NCBI GenBank assembly: GCA_009760855.2
Contig: WPIO01000037.1
Coordinates: 975,001 to 1,039,000 of the forward strand
Reading direction: 5' to 3'
DNA length: 64,000 bases
DNA from: Cristatella mucedo
Taxonomy: Eukaryota > Bryozoa > Phylactolaemata > Cristatellidae
Part shown: positions 1 to 52,189 of the stretch, one piece after another
How the letters are laid out: every line of letters begins with the position of its first letter
Position numbering within the stretch: position 1 is the first letter of the stretch
Program-made: the position numbers and the translations under genes
The notes under the pieces: model-generated
Database searches by the model: none
What the model was told of the DNA's origin: nothing
The model's input: the letters and a program-made list of their open reading frames with translations, nothing else

Positions 1-1162
1 CAGCCAGGATTGCAGTTATTAGTGGACGAACACACACACGAACACACACATTCACTCTCACCATAGAGACTAGTCATAGAGTAGGCAACGTAACTTCTTT
101 ATATGAATCCAAACATATGAAATACAGCTCCTATACTCAACAGGAAATTCAACGCATAACTGCTGCTGGCCATGACCGATAGGCCAACAGAAACAACAAA
201 GCAGCAGCCGCACACGAATTGAGCAAAAGTTCAAGAAACTCGAGCTGCCGCCGCCACAGAAGCAGCAGCAACAAGCAGGTAAAGAAGAAATGGACTAGGT
301 TTTGCTGCTGTCGTCATCTGTGGTGACGTCTGCAAAAGACAAGAATGCACGCTGCCATTCCAAGCACCCGCGGTCGTTGGCAACGATGAAGCGGATCTTG
401 CGCAGGTGTGGACGAGCTACTAGCAAAGGCTCGAAGACACGCGTCACTAATAGCGACGCGACGAACACGCTCAGTTTGCTTGCTGGCCAAAAAGCAGACG
501 CCAAACCGGCAGCACGCTGCTGCTGCGTGCTGCCAGCTCGAAGGAGGCAGGGCACATACCGTTGCAAGACATGGCTGAAACCAGCCGGGCGGTGAAAGGA
601 GAGGGGGGGGGGGAGGGGGTCAGGGTCAGACAGGAAGTGGCTTTGGATAGCCCATAGCGGAAGACCGCATCAGCAGACCTCGTCAGTAGCAAGCAATGAC
701 CGGCCAAGCAGCCGCCGGCTGGGGCCAAGATTCCCTTCATCGTGCTCGAACAGCGCATCGTGCACGCCGAGGCACAGTGACTGCCGATTACTGGGTGGGT
801 GGGCGGGCGGGCACGACGTGCTAAGCAGGCGCCGAGCTTGCTTCCTCCGCGGCAAACCGCACCGACTCGACCTTGACCTTGCACACATCGAGCAGCTGCG
901 CCCACTAGCTTGTGGCAGCAAAACCGGCGGACGCTGAAAAAGTGGCGGCCCTTTGCCGTTCGCGGCAAACGCCGCTCCCCGAGGCGGATCGGCAGCTGAG
1001 AGGGGTTGCAGTGGCCTCGACGACGCCCGAAACCAAACTGCGGCGGCTGCCCTGCCGCCCATCCCGCCGCACACACGCAGCAGCAGCGCAGTTCGAGGTC
1101 CAAAAACGGTCGGCGGCGACGAGCGTCAGCGACAACTCGATCGACAACGCGAAAGGCGTCAC
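1..1162. other. unresolved GC-rich segment, 3' side of BRPF1
   Basis: The right part (about 300-1162) is CpG-rich and long open frames exist on both strands, as expected when GC content is high. No frame gives a recognisable PWWP domain or other conserved peptide. An acceptor-like CAAGCTAG near 907 opens a short minus-strand frame, WAQLLDVCKVKVESVRFAAE, ending in a stop near 831; its status is unknown. There is a G run at 602-617 and a short CA-rich patch near 32-50. Confidence 0.5.
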
Positions 1163-41645
<40,483 letters not shown>

Positions 41646-44199
41646 TGCCTGACAGACGAAAGAGAAAGAGAGAGTGGCCTCAGGCCTGCAGCGAGCGGTA
41701 GTTCGAGGCGGCGCCGGCTGACCGTACACACCAGAGCGGCACACGGCCAAAGCAGACGACAGCATGCAGACCCACACGGCACCGAGCTCCATTAATCAGC
41801 GGGTTGTACCAGGCAACGTGTGGGAAGGGAGAGGAGGAGAGGGGGGGCCACCCTATCTATCACGTGCTCTTGCATAGGAGATCGGAGCTGCATGCATCAC
41901 AACCAAACAGGTGCAGCTACAGAAAGCTGTCAGCACAGCATGAAGTCTGCTGGCTGCTGCTTGCACACAGACTAACTGCTCAGGCTCTGAGTATACAGAG
42001 CTGTGCACAGCTATCCAGCGTTACATCTGCTTAGTCTTTGTCACAGGCAGAGATACACATATACCTACACAGCACTCACCGGATCTCCCGTGTCCTCTGT
42101 CTATGACAGCCGGTGTTTTTCTACATCGGCATTGCAGGTAAACCTACGAGGCAGCCTCCTGGCTCAAGGTGTGGCACAAAGGCTCTGCCCAGTTAGGTAC
42201 TTGCTAAACGCCTTCAAGATCATCTAACCGTCGTCGAGGTTAGGGCTTAGATGCAAAGAGACCAGGCACTGAGGCACTTCTCTCAATCGACATCAAACTG
42301 TAGATGGGAACAAGGATAACTTACACAAATAGGGTTGCATATGTGAAGTCTCAACACATCAAACCAATGCAAAGTAATCAAGCTCATTTGATCATTATTT
42401 ATTTCACCCTCTATTTTAACAGGTCAACAATCAACTAACAATTTGATAAACATTAGCTCTCATTGAGAATCAAATAACATGAACGTATCACAGATACCAT
42501 TTTGGATGGTCCGTTGAACTCTGGGAGTATTTGCATTTAATACAAATAATAATAGATTATTATGAGTAATGCATAAAACACTTCCGGTCATGTGAATTAG
42601 GAAGTCAAAAAGAGGCTCCGCCTAGCGGGGGGGGGGGGGGGAGGGAGGGGTGGGAGGCAAGGAAAGGATGGACCAGCATAACCAAGCAAGGGAGTCGCTG
42701 CCTCGACTTCCTCCTCTTCAGCTCCAGGGATCAAATGCATTCACTACTTGCATTGCCGGTCAGTTGTCATTTTTTGCAGCATCGATAAAACCAAGGTACT
42801 TATTAAGCACTACGATCTGTCTGCACCGAGGCAGTGATTGCAACAGTACCTGACTGCCACTGCAGCCCATGATAATAACATTATAATAATAATAACATAC
42901 GTTTGATATAGCGCCCTGAGAGAACTCAATCTCTTTCTAGGCACCTTACATTTATTTGCTGCAGAGGAAGCACGATCGAATGGTTAGTGGTAGCATGCTC
43001 AATAAGCAACAAAAATAACATGGTTAGGGGTGACATGCACAGGGTCAGCATGCAAGTATGGTTAGTGGCAGCATGCACAGTGTCAGCACAAGCATAAAGC
43101 ACATTAGCACATAAAGGACGAATCACGGGGACCCAATAAATACTGTGATAAGTAGAGGTGTTTCTAGTTTCTTTTTAAATTTCGATAAGTCAGGAGATGT
43201 CGTGATGCAAGTCGGGTGTGAGTTCTAGATTTTGTGAGTGTACAAACTAAAGGCGTGGCCTCCAAAGGATTTGAGGTTTGTGCAAGGTACTAGTAAACGA
43301 TTAAATTTCGAAAAGTGGGTGGTACGACACTTAGCCTGACAGGAAGTAGATTTGATAGGTAGGCAGGAGCCAACGAATGCAGGGACCTAAAGGTGAGTGA
43401 CAAAACATTGAAGCCGATGCATTGCTTGACTGGAAGCCAGTGCAGGTCGGCAAGAAGTGACATGATATGGGAACTGCAAAGCTCACGACAGACAAGCCTA
43501 GCTGCAGAGTTTTTCACCAGCTGTAAGGGCCTGAGTGCATAGGCCTGTAGACCAGCAAGCAGTGAGTTACAGAAGCAAGACTGGATGTGACAAATGCACA
43601 GAGCAATTTAGATGCGGTATCCCTGTCTTAACAAGCCCAAATTTTAGCAATGATAAATGTATGTGAAAGTAGGTAGACTTGACTGTGGAGCTCATGTGGT
43701 CGTCTAGTGAAAGGTCACTTAGGAGCAGGACACCTAGATTTAGTGCAAATTCAACATGAGACATTATGGCAGAGCCGATGTTGAGCGTTAGGTTTACCAA
43801 TTTCTGAATCACACTTGGTTTGCCCATAACTAGTAGGTTGGTTTGATCATCATTCAATCTGAGAAAGTTTGCTGCCATCCAAGTGCGGATGTCATCAATA
43901 CATGCAGCACGGGAGTTGAGAGAATTCGACGTGCTGGAGGGCTAGGAGGGATCAAAGCAAAGGTACAACCGAGTGTCATCTGCATAGAAGTGAAAGCCTA
44001 GATTGTGCCAGGCAATCACATCGGCAAGAAGGAGAGTATAAACCATAAGAAGAACAAGACCAAGCACAGAACCCTGAGGTATCCCATACTTCAGAGGTTC
44101 CTTGGATGGTTTGTGTCCAATCACATTAATACTCTGGTCTCCCACTTAGATAGGACATGAAACATCGAAATGCAGTGCCAGTGATGCCCAATCGTGATA

Positions 44200-44385
44200 A
44201 ATAGATAAATAAACTAGCTGATTTAACAGCCTCTTTTTGTATAGCGACAGAAGAGCCTTGACGGCTATCACCACCGCTTGCAGTGGTGATAAAGGATTGC
44301 CCACCGCAGGATTCGAACCCACGACCTCGGGGCCGAGGTCGAGAAAAGCAACCGCCTTACCTAGTGAGCCATTACGGCTCACCAA
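44200..44385 (-). mobile_element. SINE-A, nested in the L2
   Basis: On the minus strand it reads GTGAGCCGTAATGGC, then a tRNA B box (GGTTCGAATCC), the GGGCAATCCTTTATC segment, and CTATACAAAAAGAGGCTG. It abuts the left inverted-duplication arm. Confidence 0.8.
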
Positions 44386-44642
44386 GATCAGGAGTCCATC
44401 CCTAAGATGGCAGCACCCCCGGCCTGGAATCCTGTCTGTCAATTCCATGCGGCACCTCAATGTCTACATTCAAGGAGGTCACTAGTGATCTCGATGTGAA
44501 GTTCGTATCCCAATGAAAGAAGACAACTAGTCCTGTGGACCCTATTCCCACTGCCCTGCTTCTACAAAGCATTGATCTGCTGCCGCCATTCATAACTAAC
44601 ATCGTAAATATGTAATTAGCCTCGGGTCATGTCCCAGATCCT
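44386..44642. repeat. left arm of an inverted duplication inside the L2
   Basis: The segment is the reverse complement of 45000-45258 with about one mismatch seen (T/A near 44449). The arms are separated by 357 bp of RT coding sequence. This arm is the misplaced copy: the RT frame breaks where it begins. Confidence 0.85.
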
Positions 44643-44999
44643 ATCAAGGAGTCTGTAGTAAGGGATGAGAGGCGCTCAAGAAGGAGTAGGTGATCGATAG
44701 GATCAAAAACTGCCGAAAGACTGAGCAAAACAAGCACGGATATTCTACTAAAGTCTGCATTCCTAAGTAGGTACACCCGAAGCAATGCCGACTGTGTGGA
44801 GTGATTAGCTCTAAAACCAGACTCAAACTTACTAGCAAGGTTAGAAGTTTCAATATATGAGTTAAGCTGGACTGCCACGACTCGTTCCAGTGTCTTTGAT
44901 TGGAACATAAGAGAGACTGGGTGGTAGTTGCTTAAGTTATCTTGGTCTAGTGATGCTTTCTTGAGGAGTGGTCTTACTACAGCCTCTGGATCTGGATCA

Positions 45000-45258
45000 A
45001 GGATCTGGGACATGACCCGAGGCTAATTACATATTTACGATGTTAGTTATGAATGGCGGCAGCAGATCAATGCTTTGTAGAAGCAGGGCAGTGGGAATAG
45101 GGTCCACAGGACTAGTTGTCTTCTTTCATTGGGATACGAACTTCACATCGAGATCACTAGTGACCTCCTTGAATGTAGACATTGAGGTGCCGCTTGGAAT
45201 TGACAGACAGGATTCCAGGCCGGGGGTGCTGCCATCTTAGGGATGGACTCCTGATCTT
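45000..45258. repeat. right arm of an inverted duplication inside the L2
   Basis: This arm lies in its expected place between endonuclease linker and RT: the minus-strand frame reads SSFFVSKIDKIRSPSLRWQH into it. Its partner is 44386-44642. Confidence 0.85.
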
Positions 45259-46289
45259 GTCTATCTTGCTGACAAAGAAGCTAGAGAAGCGATCAGCTAG
45301 ATCATCACAGGGATCTAACCCTATGATGGGTAGGGTGCTAACCTGGGAGCGGTTAAGGAGATGGTCGGTCGTCGACATAAGATTTTTGGATTGTGCATCA
45401 ATGATGCAACAATGTTTTTATAAAAGCTAGACTTGGCCTTTGCTAGTATCGGTTGGTACGATCTACAGTAGTCTTTGTATGCCTGTCGATGGACAGTCAG
45501 TCCTGATATTTCGTATGCTTTTTTAAGCTTTCGTTTAGTAGACCTAGCTAATTTAGTGGCTGCAGTAAAACTAAGGCCGTCTGTGCGAGGGTGTACAGGC
45601 TTAGTCAGTGGTGCAAACTCATCGAGCATGTCAGCTAGTGTCGTGATGTAGTAATCTACCAATGATGACAGGTCGTAAGGGAAATCAGAGGTAAAGGAGG
45701 ACTTGGTACCTGGGGGTCGATAGACTACTGCAACTATCGGTAGCTTGTTGTCAGGTGAACTCAAAACAATAGATTCGAACGACTGCTGGGGACTGCAGAA
45801 GGCTTGACATCGTCGGTTGAGCATGTGATCATGACGACTCCACATAGTTTTGATTGACTTAGGGGGGGTGAAAGAAGGTAGAAACCTGTCGAGATTGCAT
45901 CGTTAATGGTCGGGAAGTTTACCGATTTAAGCCAAGTTTCAGTCAAGGCGAGCAGACCGAGGCCTTTTTCAAAAAAAGGCTGCCTATTAATAGGGGTTCA
46001 TTCCACATTAAGCAAGGATTCCAAAGACAAGCGTTAAGCTGGGCCACTTGAGTTAAAGCAGGCCTGAGGACCACTAGTATAGAGAGATTCACAGTAAAGC
46101 TTGTGAGAGACCGAGCTGGGCGGTTCGAGACAATGCTAGGCATACCAAACGAACTGGCACTCAGCTCGCAGCTCACACCAAACAAGCGGCATTTCAGCTC
46201 AAGGCCACGAACCCTGCGCTTTTCTTTTGCTAATACATAATTCACGGATCTTAGCAACAGCAATAACATCTAGGAATAATAACACCAAT

Positions 46290-46670
46290 AATACATTTGA
46301 TATAGCACTCTTAGAGAACTCAAATCTTTTTCTAGGCACCTTGCATTTGCTGCAAAGCAAGCATGATCGAATGCTTAGTGGTAGCATGCTCAATAAACAA
46401 CAATAATAACATGGTTAGGGGTGCCATGCATAGGGTCAGCATGCAAGTATGATTAGCGGCAGCATGCAGTGTCAGCACCCATAAGCACATGAAGGACGAA
46501 TCACAGGAGCCCACTAAATACTGTGATAAAATAGATGCGTTGTTAGTTTCTTTTTAAATGTGGACAAGTCAGGACATGTCGGGAGTGAGTTCCAGTGATA
46601 TGTACTCACTATCACAACTAATATGCATGTCACAATGTCCCCTGACATGACGACATAAATAAAAAGAAGC
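46290..46670 (-). mobile_element. truncated L2 tail directly 5' of the longer L2
   Basis: The interval repeats the tail of the neighbouring element: the hairpin motif near 46310-46345 and the TGCCATGCATAGGGTCAGCATGC segment. This copy lies next to the 5' end of the 42885-46290 element in the same orientation. Confidence 0.75.
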
Positions 46671-47029
46671 TTAAAACACAGCGGTTTTTTACAGCCTTCG
46701 GTGGGTCTTTGTGATTCGAGTCTTTCGTGTGCATGCACCTGCTTAAGCTGTGCCTGCTGCGTAAAGATAGGGCAAGCACAGACATAACTGCAAATGCCTC
46801 GCAGGCTTTGAAAAGGTGGAACGTCGGATCAGCGGCACGAGTGGAAGAATAGCAGCTACAATTGGGCATGTACAACAGGCATGAGGAGCCACTCTGTCTA
46901 GGACTAGTCGAGCAGAAGCACTCGGCTAGCCGACGGTGAGACAGCGTAAGCAAAGGAAGACCTGTTTGCGGTCCCAAACATACCGGCGATGCATACGATG
47001 GTAAGTGCTACGATACAGAGACTGTATGC

Positions 47030-47320
47030 AACGACAACTACTCTCCTACTGCCGACCATGGCTCATCCTTTCCAGCAGTCCTGAGCTGCTACTTCCATGC
47101 TACTCACTACCTCAACTGCTCTCCTGACTCTGCTATGCTTCCCACTTTCTCTTTGTTGCATGAGACGAAGTCTGTTGGCTACCGAATGCGTACCGAAAGC
47201 CGCTTAGGCTGTGAGTGCGCTATACAAAACTCTCCTGCGTAACACCCACGTGGTCTTTATGGCTTGGTGGAGTTACAGACTGAGATACATTACATTACAT
47301 TCCACTACATTACAATCACG
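47030..47320 (+). mobile_element. second non-LTR family, best copy
   Basis: CTACTGCCGACCATGGCTCA, GTTGGCTACCGAATGCGTAC, TTATGGCTTGGTGGAGTTAC, then GATACATTACATTACATTCC. Confidence 0.7.
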
Positions 47321-47806
47321 GTGCGGCTCTGATGGAGTCAATGGCATCCAGTGGAGGAGGGGCAGAGCAATCGCTTGCCCCAGGAGTCTAACGCAGCCTA
47401 GTGCCTAGGCGAGATCAATCAGACAAGTTTCGTAAGCCACGGCGAAGCCATCTAACCAAGTGTCGACAAAACGAGTGTGCCAGATTCATTTGGAAGGCAT
47501 AGCAGCCGAGACCTTGGACGCATCTGCCACGGGCATAGCTGTATTCCTAAAGGCCGCCAGATTCGCTTTGCACGTTCGAAAACGGAGTGGCAGCCGCAGG
47601 CAGCCGTCATGTCCGGTTCGCCAGCAGACGGTCGAGCGATGCCGAGCACTAGCTCTGCTCAGAAATAAAAAACGGTGACGTGCAAACTAGGCAAATAACG
47701 TGCGTTTCCCCTTTCCACGCGACTCTCGCCGGTGCAGCATCTATTGCCGGCAGCAGCGACTGCACGTCTAAGCATTAAATGATTGCTGGCCTCCGACAGG
47801 ATCTCG

Positions 47807-47814
47807 TATATAAG
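47807..47814 (+). promoter_or_regulatory. TATA-box-like motif upstream of the ADAMTS-like gene
   Basis: TATATAAG sits at the left edge of the CpG-rich block, about 780 bp upstream of the start codon. A start site about 30 bp downstream would give a long 5' UTR, possibly spliced. The motif alone is weak evidence. Confidence 0.35.
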
Positions 47815-48593
47815 GCGAGCGGTAAACGGAGAAGCTCTCAACGTGGGAGACAGTGTCGACTCCACGCGATGGATGCTTCGCGACATTACAGACTGGAGGC
47901 AAAGAACCAAAGAAGACCTACCGCGCGACGAATCACTGGAAATGAAAGCGCACAAAATGAAGGCGAGCGTGAGTTAGCCGTAGTGGCGGCGACGGCAGCA
48001 GCAGAGGCACCAGCCTCGACTGCTCAAAAAACCGCGCCAGACAGTTATCCAATGACACTCTTCCTGTGAACGACTTGCATTTAACGCAGCTGAACGCAAA
48101 AAAGCAAGGTCGGACAGCGGATTAGGCGGCGCACAGCCGCAATGACACGGCGCTGTGCACCGGCTACGACGCCGAGACTCAGGATACGCTAGGCCTGAGG
48201 CAGAACCTACGCGGCGGCGGCGGCTGCAGCAGCTCTGCCAAACATGCAGCGCGGTAATTTTTACTCCGACATTACAACATGTGGTAGCTAGGATACGGCG
48301 CAACCAGAGCATACCTGCTCATGTGGCTCACAGGTAGTCGGTCAAGTTTAAACGAGCTACTTTAATGCATTGCAAATTAGCGGACCGGTTGGACCCGCTG
48401 TCTCGATCGACTGAGCATGCGCATTGCCGTAGCGCGAGTACACTCGCAACCCGCCCCCTCAACGATGAGGCGGAGCTAACTCTCACGGGCGCCGCGCCCG
48501 TGCCGCCGGCTGCCCGTACGCGTTTCGTTTCTGCTGAGAGCAGGTTACCAGCCGGATCCGAAGAAGCGGACTTCCATGTTTTAGCAGTGTACA

Positions 48594-48735
48594 ATGCGTT
48601 ATGCATTGCTGGCCTTGATAGCGCTTATCTGCGGAGGGAATTCTCGTGCTTCGCTTCTGGGACAGCCGACGCCGCCGCCGCAGCCCACGTTGCTCTACCG
48701 AGCGCCGCGCGGTGGGCTGGTCCTCCGGCTGCCGG
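48594..48735 (+). CDS. ADAMTS-like exon 1 (signal peptide)
   Basis: The ATG at 48594 opens 47 codons ending LVLRLP plus one base. The donor is CCGG|GTAAGC. Reading past it hits a stop at 48909, and the next exon restores the frame as RLPDNGTVVEEVLLWGLSEA. A strong hydrophobic core (LLALIALIC) follows a short Arg-bearing N-terminus. Confidence 0.82.
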
Positions 48736-50367
48736 GTAAGCGGCCGCACCGTTCGCGCTCGGCGACCGCTTTTGGCGACGGTCGGCGGAGCTCGCGGCTT
48801 GCCCGTCGGCTGCTTTTCGCTTTTCGCCTGCGGTGGAGCCGCGGCGGCGGCGGCAGCAGCAGCAGCAGCGAAGCGCGAAGCGCCCGCCGGTTTGCCGCCG
48901 GCGGCGGCTAGGGTGCGGCGGCGGCGCACGCGCGTCGCGCCGACGCCTACGTCTCGCGCGGCTCGCTGCGCGCGCGCGCGCGTGCCCCGGCGCACTTTAT
49001 CCGGGCATTAGTACGGTCCAATTTTTCAGATAATGGCACCGTCGTCGAAGAAGTGCTGCTCTGGGGATTGTCGGAGGCGGCCGAGGAAAGTCCCGCAGCA
49101 TTTCATTTCCCTGCTCGAAGGAAAAGATCCTTTTCAGACTCCGGGACCAACTCCAAGCGGATCGAGTTTACGGCGTTTGGCGAGCGTTTCCGCATTAATC
49201 TGACCAGAAGCGACGAGTTCTTGGCGCCTTTTCTTATAGTCGAGCGCGGGCCGTCCAGTCGTGTCGTCGGCCCCTCGGCGGCGGCTGCCGCCGCCGGCAC
49301 GTCGCCGACGCCGGCTAGTTCTCGAGTCGCCGCGACTACTGCGACGAACCGCTGGCCGCCACCGCGGCGGCGGCGGCTGCTGCTGCAGCAGCCGCCGACG
49401 GCTGCTGCAGCAGCCGCCGCGTCGCGCGACTGCATCTACACCGGCACGGTCAACGGAAAAGCCGGTTCGGTGGTGGTGGGCAACCTGTGCAACGGCCTGG
49501 TAAATATTAGAGCGCCGGCTGCCTGGGACTGTCATCACTTCTCAGTCTGTCACTCAGACACCCACCCGCTCGGCTCTGGACGAAATCGAAGCGTCCGATC
49601 CTTTTTTTTCGCTCGCACTGGTCGTCGTCGTCGTCGTCGGCTCGTGGCCACAGACGAACAGAACCACCCGCAGTCTGGCCGCTCGGCCCAGTGGGAGGCT
49701 CCTTAAGTTCTCTTGCACCGGCATGCTCGCTACCGGTGAGCTCGGGCCAGCCAGCACTCCCAAGGAATAGGAACAGTGCAAAACGAAAGACAGGGGGAGA
49801 AAGCAATCGGCAACTCTTGGCAGCAAGCTCCCAAAAAAAGCCAAGCTAGGTGCCCTATTGCCAGGAGCTTCTCACACGACTCGCTCCGGCACTTTTTAGA
49901 CCGCTCAACTTTTGCTGACGTTGAGTGTTTCGATGCTTACTGATGCGGTCCCCCTCATCAGGTGCCTCCCATAACTAGGCCCCTGCTGATAGGTTTCGCG
50001 GGACCATAAGGTTAGCTACCCCCTCGCCTTGTTTTTTGCAGTGGCGGCCTTGAGGAGTGGAAGTCTCAGCAATGGGCCGGTTGCTTGCCGAGAAGCTGGC
50101 ACTGCCAAGTTTCACTTCGGCAGTCACCGAGCTGGCCCAGCTAACGCGCTGACCATTGTCTGCTTTTGTAGTTAGGCCTCTTCAAGCACGATGGGGCTCA
50201 ATACAGCATTGAGCCTTCGGTGGACGGCAGTGCTGCTGCTGCTGCTGCTGTCGCCAGCAGTGTGCCGCATTATGTTTACAAAAGAGACGGTCCGGCCAGC
50301 GATCAGGCATCATCCGGACATCCGGAGGCTGAGTGGTGTGGTCAAAGCTCTTCTTCAATGGCAGCCG
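48594..50367 (+). CDS. ADAMTS-type secreted metalloprotease, signal peptide and prodomain (5' part only)
   Basis: Three exons join in phase: 48594-48735, 49030-49499 and 50172-50367. The protein starts with a signal peptide (MRYALLALIALICGGNSRA). It continues into a reprolysin-type prodomain: RIEFTAFGERFRINLTRSDE, then CIYTGTVNGKAGSVVVGNLC and NGLLGLFKHDGAQYSIEPSV, then VPHYVYKRDG. This matches the M12B propeptide pattern of ADAMTS proteins (CxYxGxVN...LCxGL...HDGxYxIEP...PHxxYKR); the HDG and PH-YKR blocks recall the ADAMTS9/20 group, but subfamily is not secure. The Cys in AEWCGQ is a candidate cysteine-switch residue. Known role of the family: zinc metalloproteases cleaving extracellular matrix. 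The catalytic HExxHxxGxxH exon was not found in the window. The ATG has A at -3. Confidence 0.85.
48736..49029 (+). other. ADAMTS-like intron 1, CpG-dense
   Basis: This 294-bp intron is extremely rich in CG dinucleotides, with CGG and CAG/AGC runs and a CG alternation at about 48967-48983. It forms the core of a CpG-rich block spanning about 47900-49450. Confidence 0.75.
49030..49499 (+). CDS. ADAMTS-like exon 2 (prodomain core)
   Basis: The acceptor CCAATTTTTCAG ends at 49029 and the donor CTG|GTAAAT follows 49499 (phase 0). It codes DNGTVVEEVLLWGLSEAAEE through VVVGNLCNGL. A furin-like RRKR lies in FPARRKRSFSD before the folded prodomain, and an Ala/Arg/Gln-rich insertion (PPRRRRLLLQQ and poly-Ala) separates the two conserved halves. 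The insertion is coded by GCC/GCG and CAG runs. Confidence 0.87.
49500..50171 (+). other. ADAMTS-like intron 2
   Basis: A CGT/CGTC run lies near 49619-49640. No repeat or exon was recognised. Confidence 0.7.
50172..50367 (+). CDS. ADAMTS-like exon 3 (end of prodomain)
   Basis: The acceptor GCTTTTGTAG ends at 50171. The phase 0 frame reads LGLFKHDGAQYSIEPSVDGS, a run of alanines, then VPHYVYKRDG and AEWCGQSSSSMAA. The donor is GCCG|GTAAGC (phase 1). The peptide joins exon 2 as NGL-LGLFKHDG, as expected for this family. Confidence 0.84.
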
Positions 50368-50704
50368 GTAAGCCTTCAGACTCTTCCCGTGACGCATACT
50401 GACCGGTCACTAACTAGTGACCTGCAATGCATATTAATGCTTACAGGTATGTGCATCGATCCACTCGCACTAGCGGCCGGCTTCAAGTGACCTACAGTTC
50501 TCTTGGCAGAGTGAGAGAGAGCCGTTCATTTTGGATGACCCTTCAATGCCCAGAGACACAGTGGACAATAGTGCCGTAGTGGACAATAGTGCAGTAGGCA
50601 CGTTTTGAGGCTAGAGTCCCACTTTTGCATTCCATTCGAGTAAGCAGCAGCCAGTTCTTAAAGAATGAAAGAGTGTAAAAGTTATACGGCCACATATTAC
50701 ATAG

Positions 50705-50919
<215 letters not shown>

Positions 50920-51315
50920 GTTATATTAGCAGCGTGCCGATGATGCTTTTCTGCAGCAACAATGTGACCCAGTCACATGGCATTTCCGAGAAATGGAAAA
51001 TTCCCTCTGCGTTGTCATCTAGCTTTGAGTGCCAGGTAGTGCTTATGTATGACCGGTCATTGATGTAGTTGGTTGAATGGCAAAAAAGGTACCACCCTAG
51101 CAGCTTGACTCGAACATGAGATGGGGGTCAAGAAGCATCGTGACACTAGCCGCTAGGTCACCGGTTACGGCTCACAAACGAACTGGACTGAGGCTGGGCT
51201 TAGGATTCGAGGGATTAGCTTGTTCTGACCAACATGTATGCGTCAGTCACTTCTTTTTTGTCTTTTCCAATGCATATTTTTGTCGCTTTCGTGCACTTAT
51301 GTCTTCTCTCCCTCG

Positions 51316-51318
<3 letters not shown>

Positions 51319-51398
<80 letters not shown>
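51319..51398. repeat. CA microsatellite
   Basis: About 80 bp of perfect CA. Confidence 0.96.
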
Positions 51399-51401
<3 letters not shown>

Positions 51402-51571
51402 AATACAGACGTGCACACATGCTCGACCCATCTTTCAACTTACTATGGGCAAATGTTTTTATTGTTGCCTTATATTACTTATATCTGGCTATTGACCTGC
51501 TGCAATGCCCATCTCTGTCTCACTCGCTTGCTCTGTCTGTCTGTCTGTTTGCCCATTATAAATAAATAATT

Positions 51572-51701
51572 CATTTGTATAGCGCCCCAAGAGAACTTGA
51601 TCTCTATTCAGGCGCTTCACATATGCCTCAGGGCTCGAGCCCACGACCTCAGCCAGGCCTTGGTCGGGGCGAGCACCTTAACCACTGGACCAAACCAGCT
51701 C

Positions 51702-51705
<4 letters not shown>
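51572..51705 (-). mobile_element. SINE-B with L2-type tail
   Basis: Reverse copy: AGCGCCCCAAGAGAACTTGA, TTCAGGCGCTTCACATATGC, GGGCTCGAGCCC, AACCACTGGACCAAACC. Confidence 0.8.
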
Positions 51706-51984
<279 letters not shown>

Positions 51985-52189
51985 AGCACATACACACCCA
52001 CCCACACCCATGTGCGCACTCACACACACATACACAAACCAACACACACATACACAAACCAACACACACACACAGCACCAAGTTTGCTATTACAAACATA
52101 CACAATCACTCACGAAGTACACCGGGATTTGGCTCGAGTACGTGTAAGCGGAGCCTTTAAAGCCCTGGGTTGACTGCCGAAAGAATCAT

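Larger units (their letters stand above)
42885..46290 (-). mobile_element. nearly full-length but broken L2/CR1-type non-LTR retrotransposon
   Basis: Read on the minus strand, fragments of one pol protein follow in order. First comes an APE-type endonuclease (TETWLKS near 45946, then PIVAVVYRPPG near 45740). Next is the linker GLTVHRQAYKDY. Then reverse transcriptase: KASLDQDNLSNYHPVSL and ESGFRANHSTQSALL (45013-44643), GIPQGSVLG and FHFYADDTRLYL (44085-43960). The C-terminal part includes LADLHWLPVKQCIGF (43517-43290). The active-site YADD is kept. Stops and frameshifts divide it into at least six open pieces. The 3' tail at 42885-42960 has the hairpin motif and ATT/ATA repeats. A SINE and an inverted duplication interrupt the RT region. 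It is not able to encode a working protein. Confidence 0.85.
41649..48593. other. intergenic spacer between divergent BRPF1 and ADAMTS-like genes
   Basis: About 6.9 kb separates the two start codons. It includes 5' UTR/intron sequence of both genes whose borders I could not place, a 3.4-kb L2 element, another L2 tail, a second-family non-LTR copy and a GC-rich promoter-like zone on the right. Bases 41650-42600 contain no named feature except a G run at about 42629. Confidence 0.6.
47900..49450. promoter_or_regulatory. CpG-rich block covering the ADAMTS-like 5' end
   Basis: CG dinucleotides are far denser here than in the flanking introns, including exon 1, intron 1 and exon 2. Such blocks often mark promoters in CpG-retaining genomes. 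Part of the density comes from Ala/Arg codon runs in the coding exon. Confidence 0.5.

Noticed and set aside
41649-41792. Upstream Met at 41792 as BRPF1 start
   Set aside because: A good acceptor with pyrimidine tract lies at 41649 and family alignment begins at the ATG at 41645.
50182-50490. Hydrophobic plus-strand frame from 50191 resembling a signal peptide (AVLLLLLLSPAVC)
   Set aside because: It is the shifted frame of ADAMTS-like exon 3; leucine run is the out-of-frame reading of the alanine GCT repeat.
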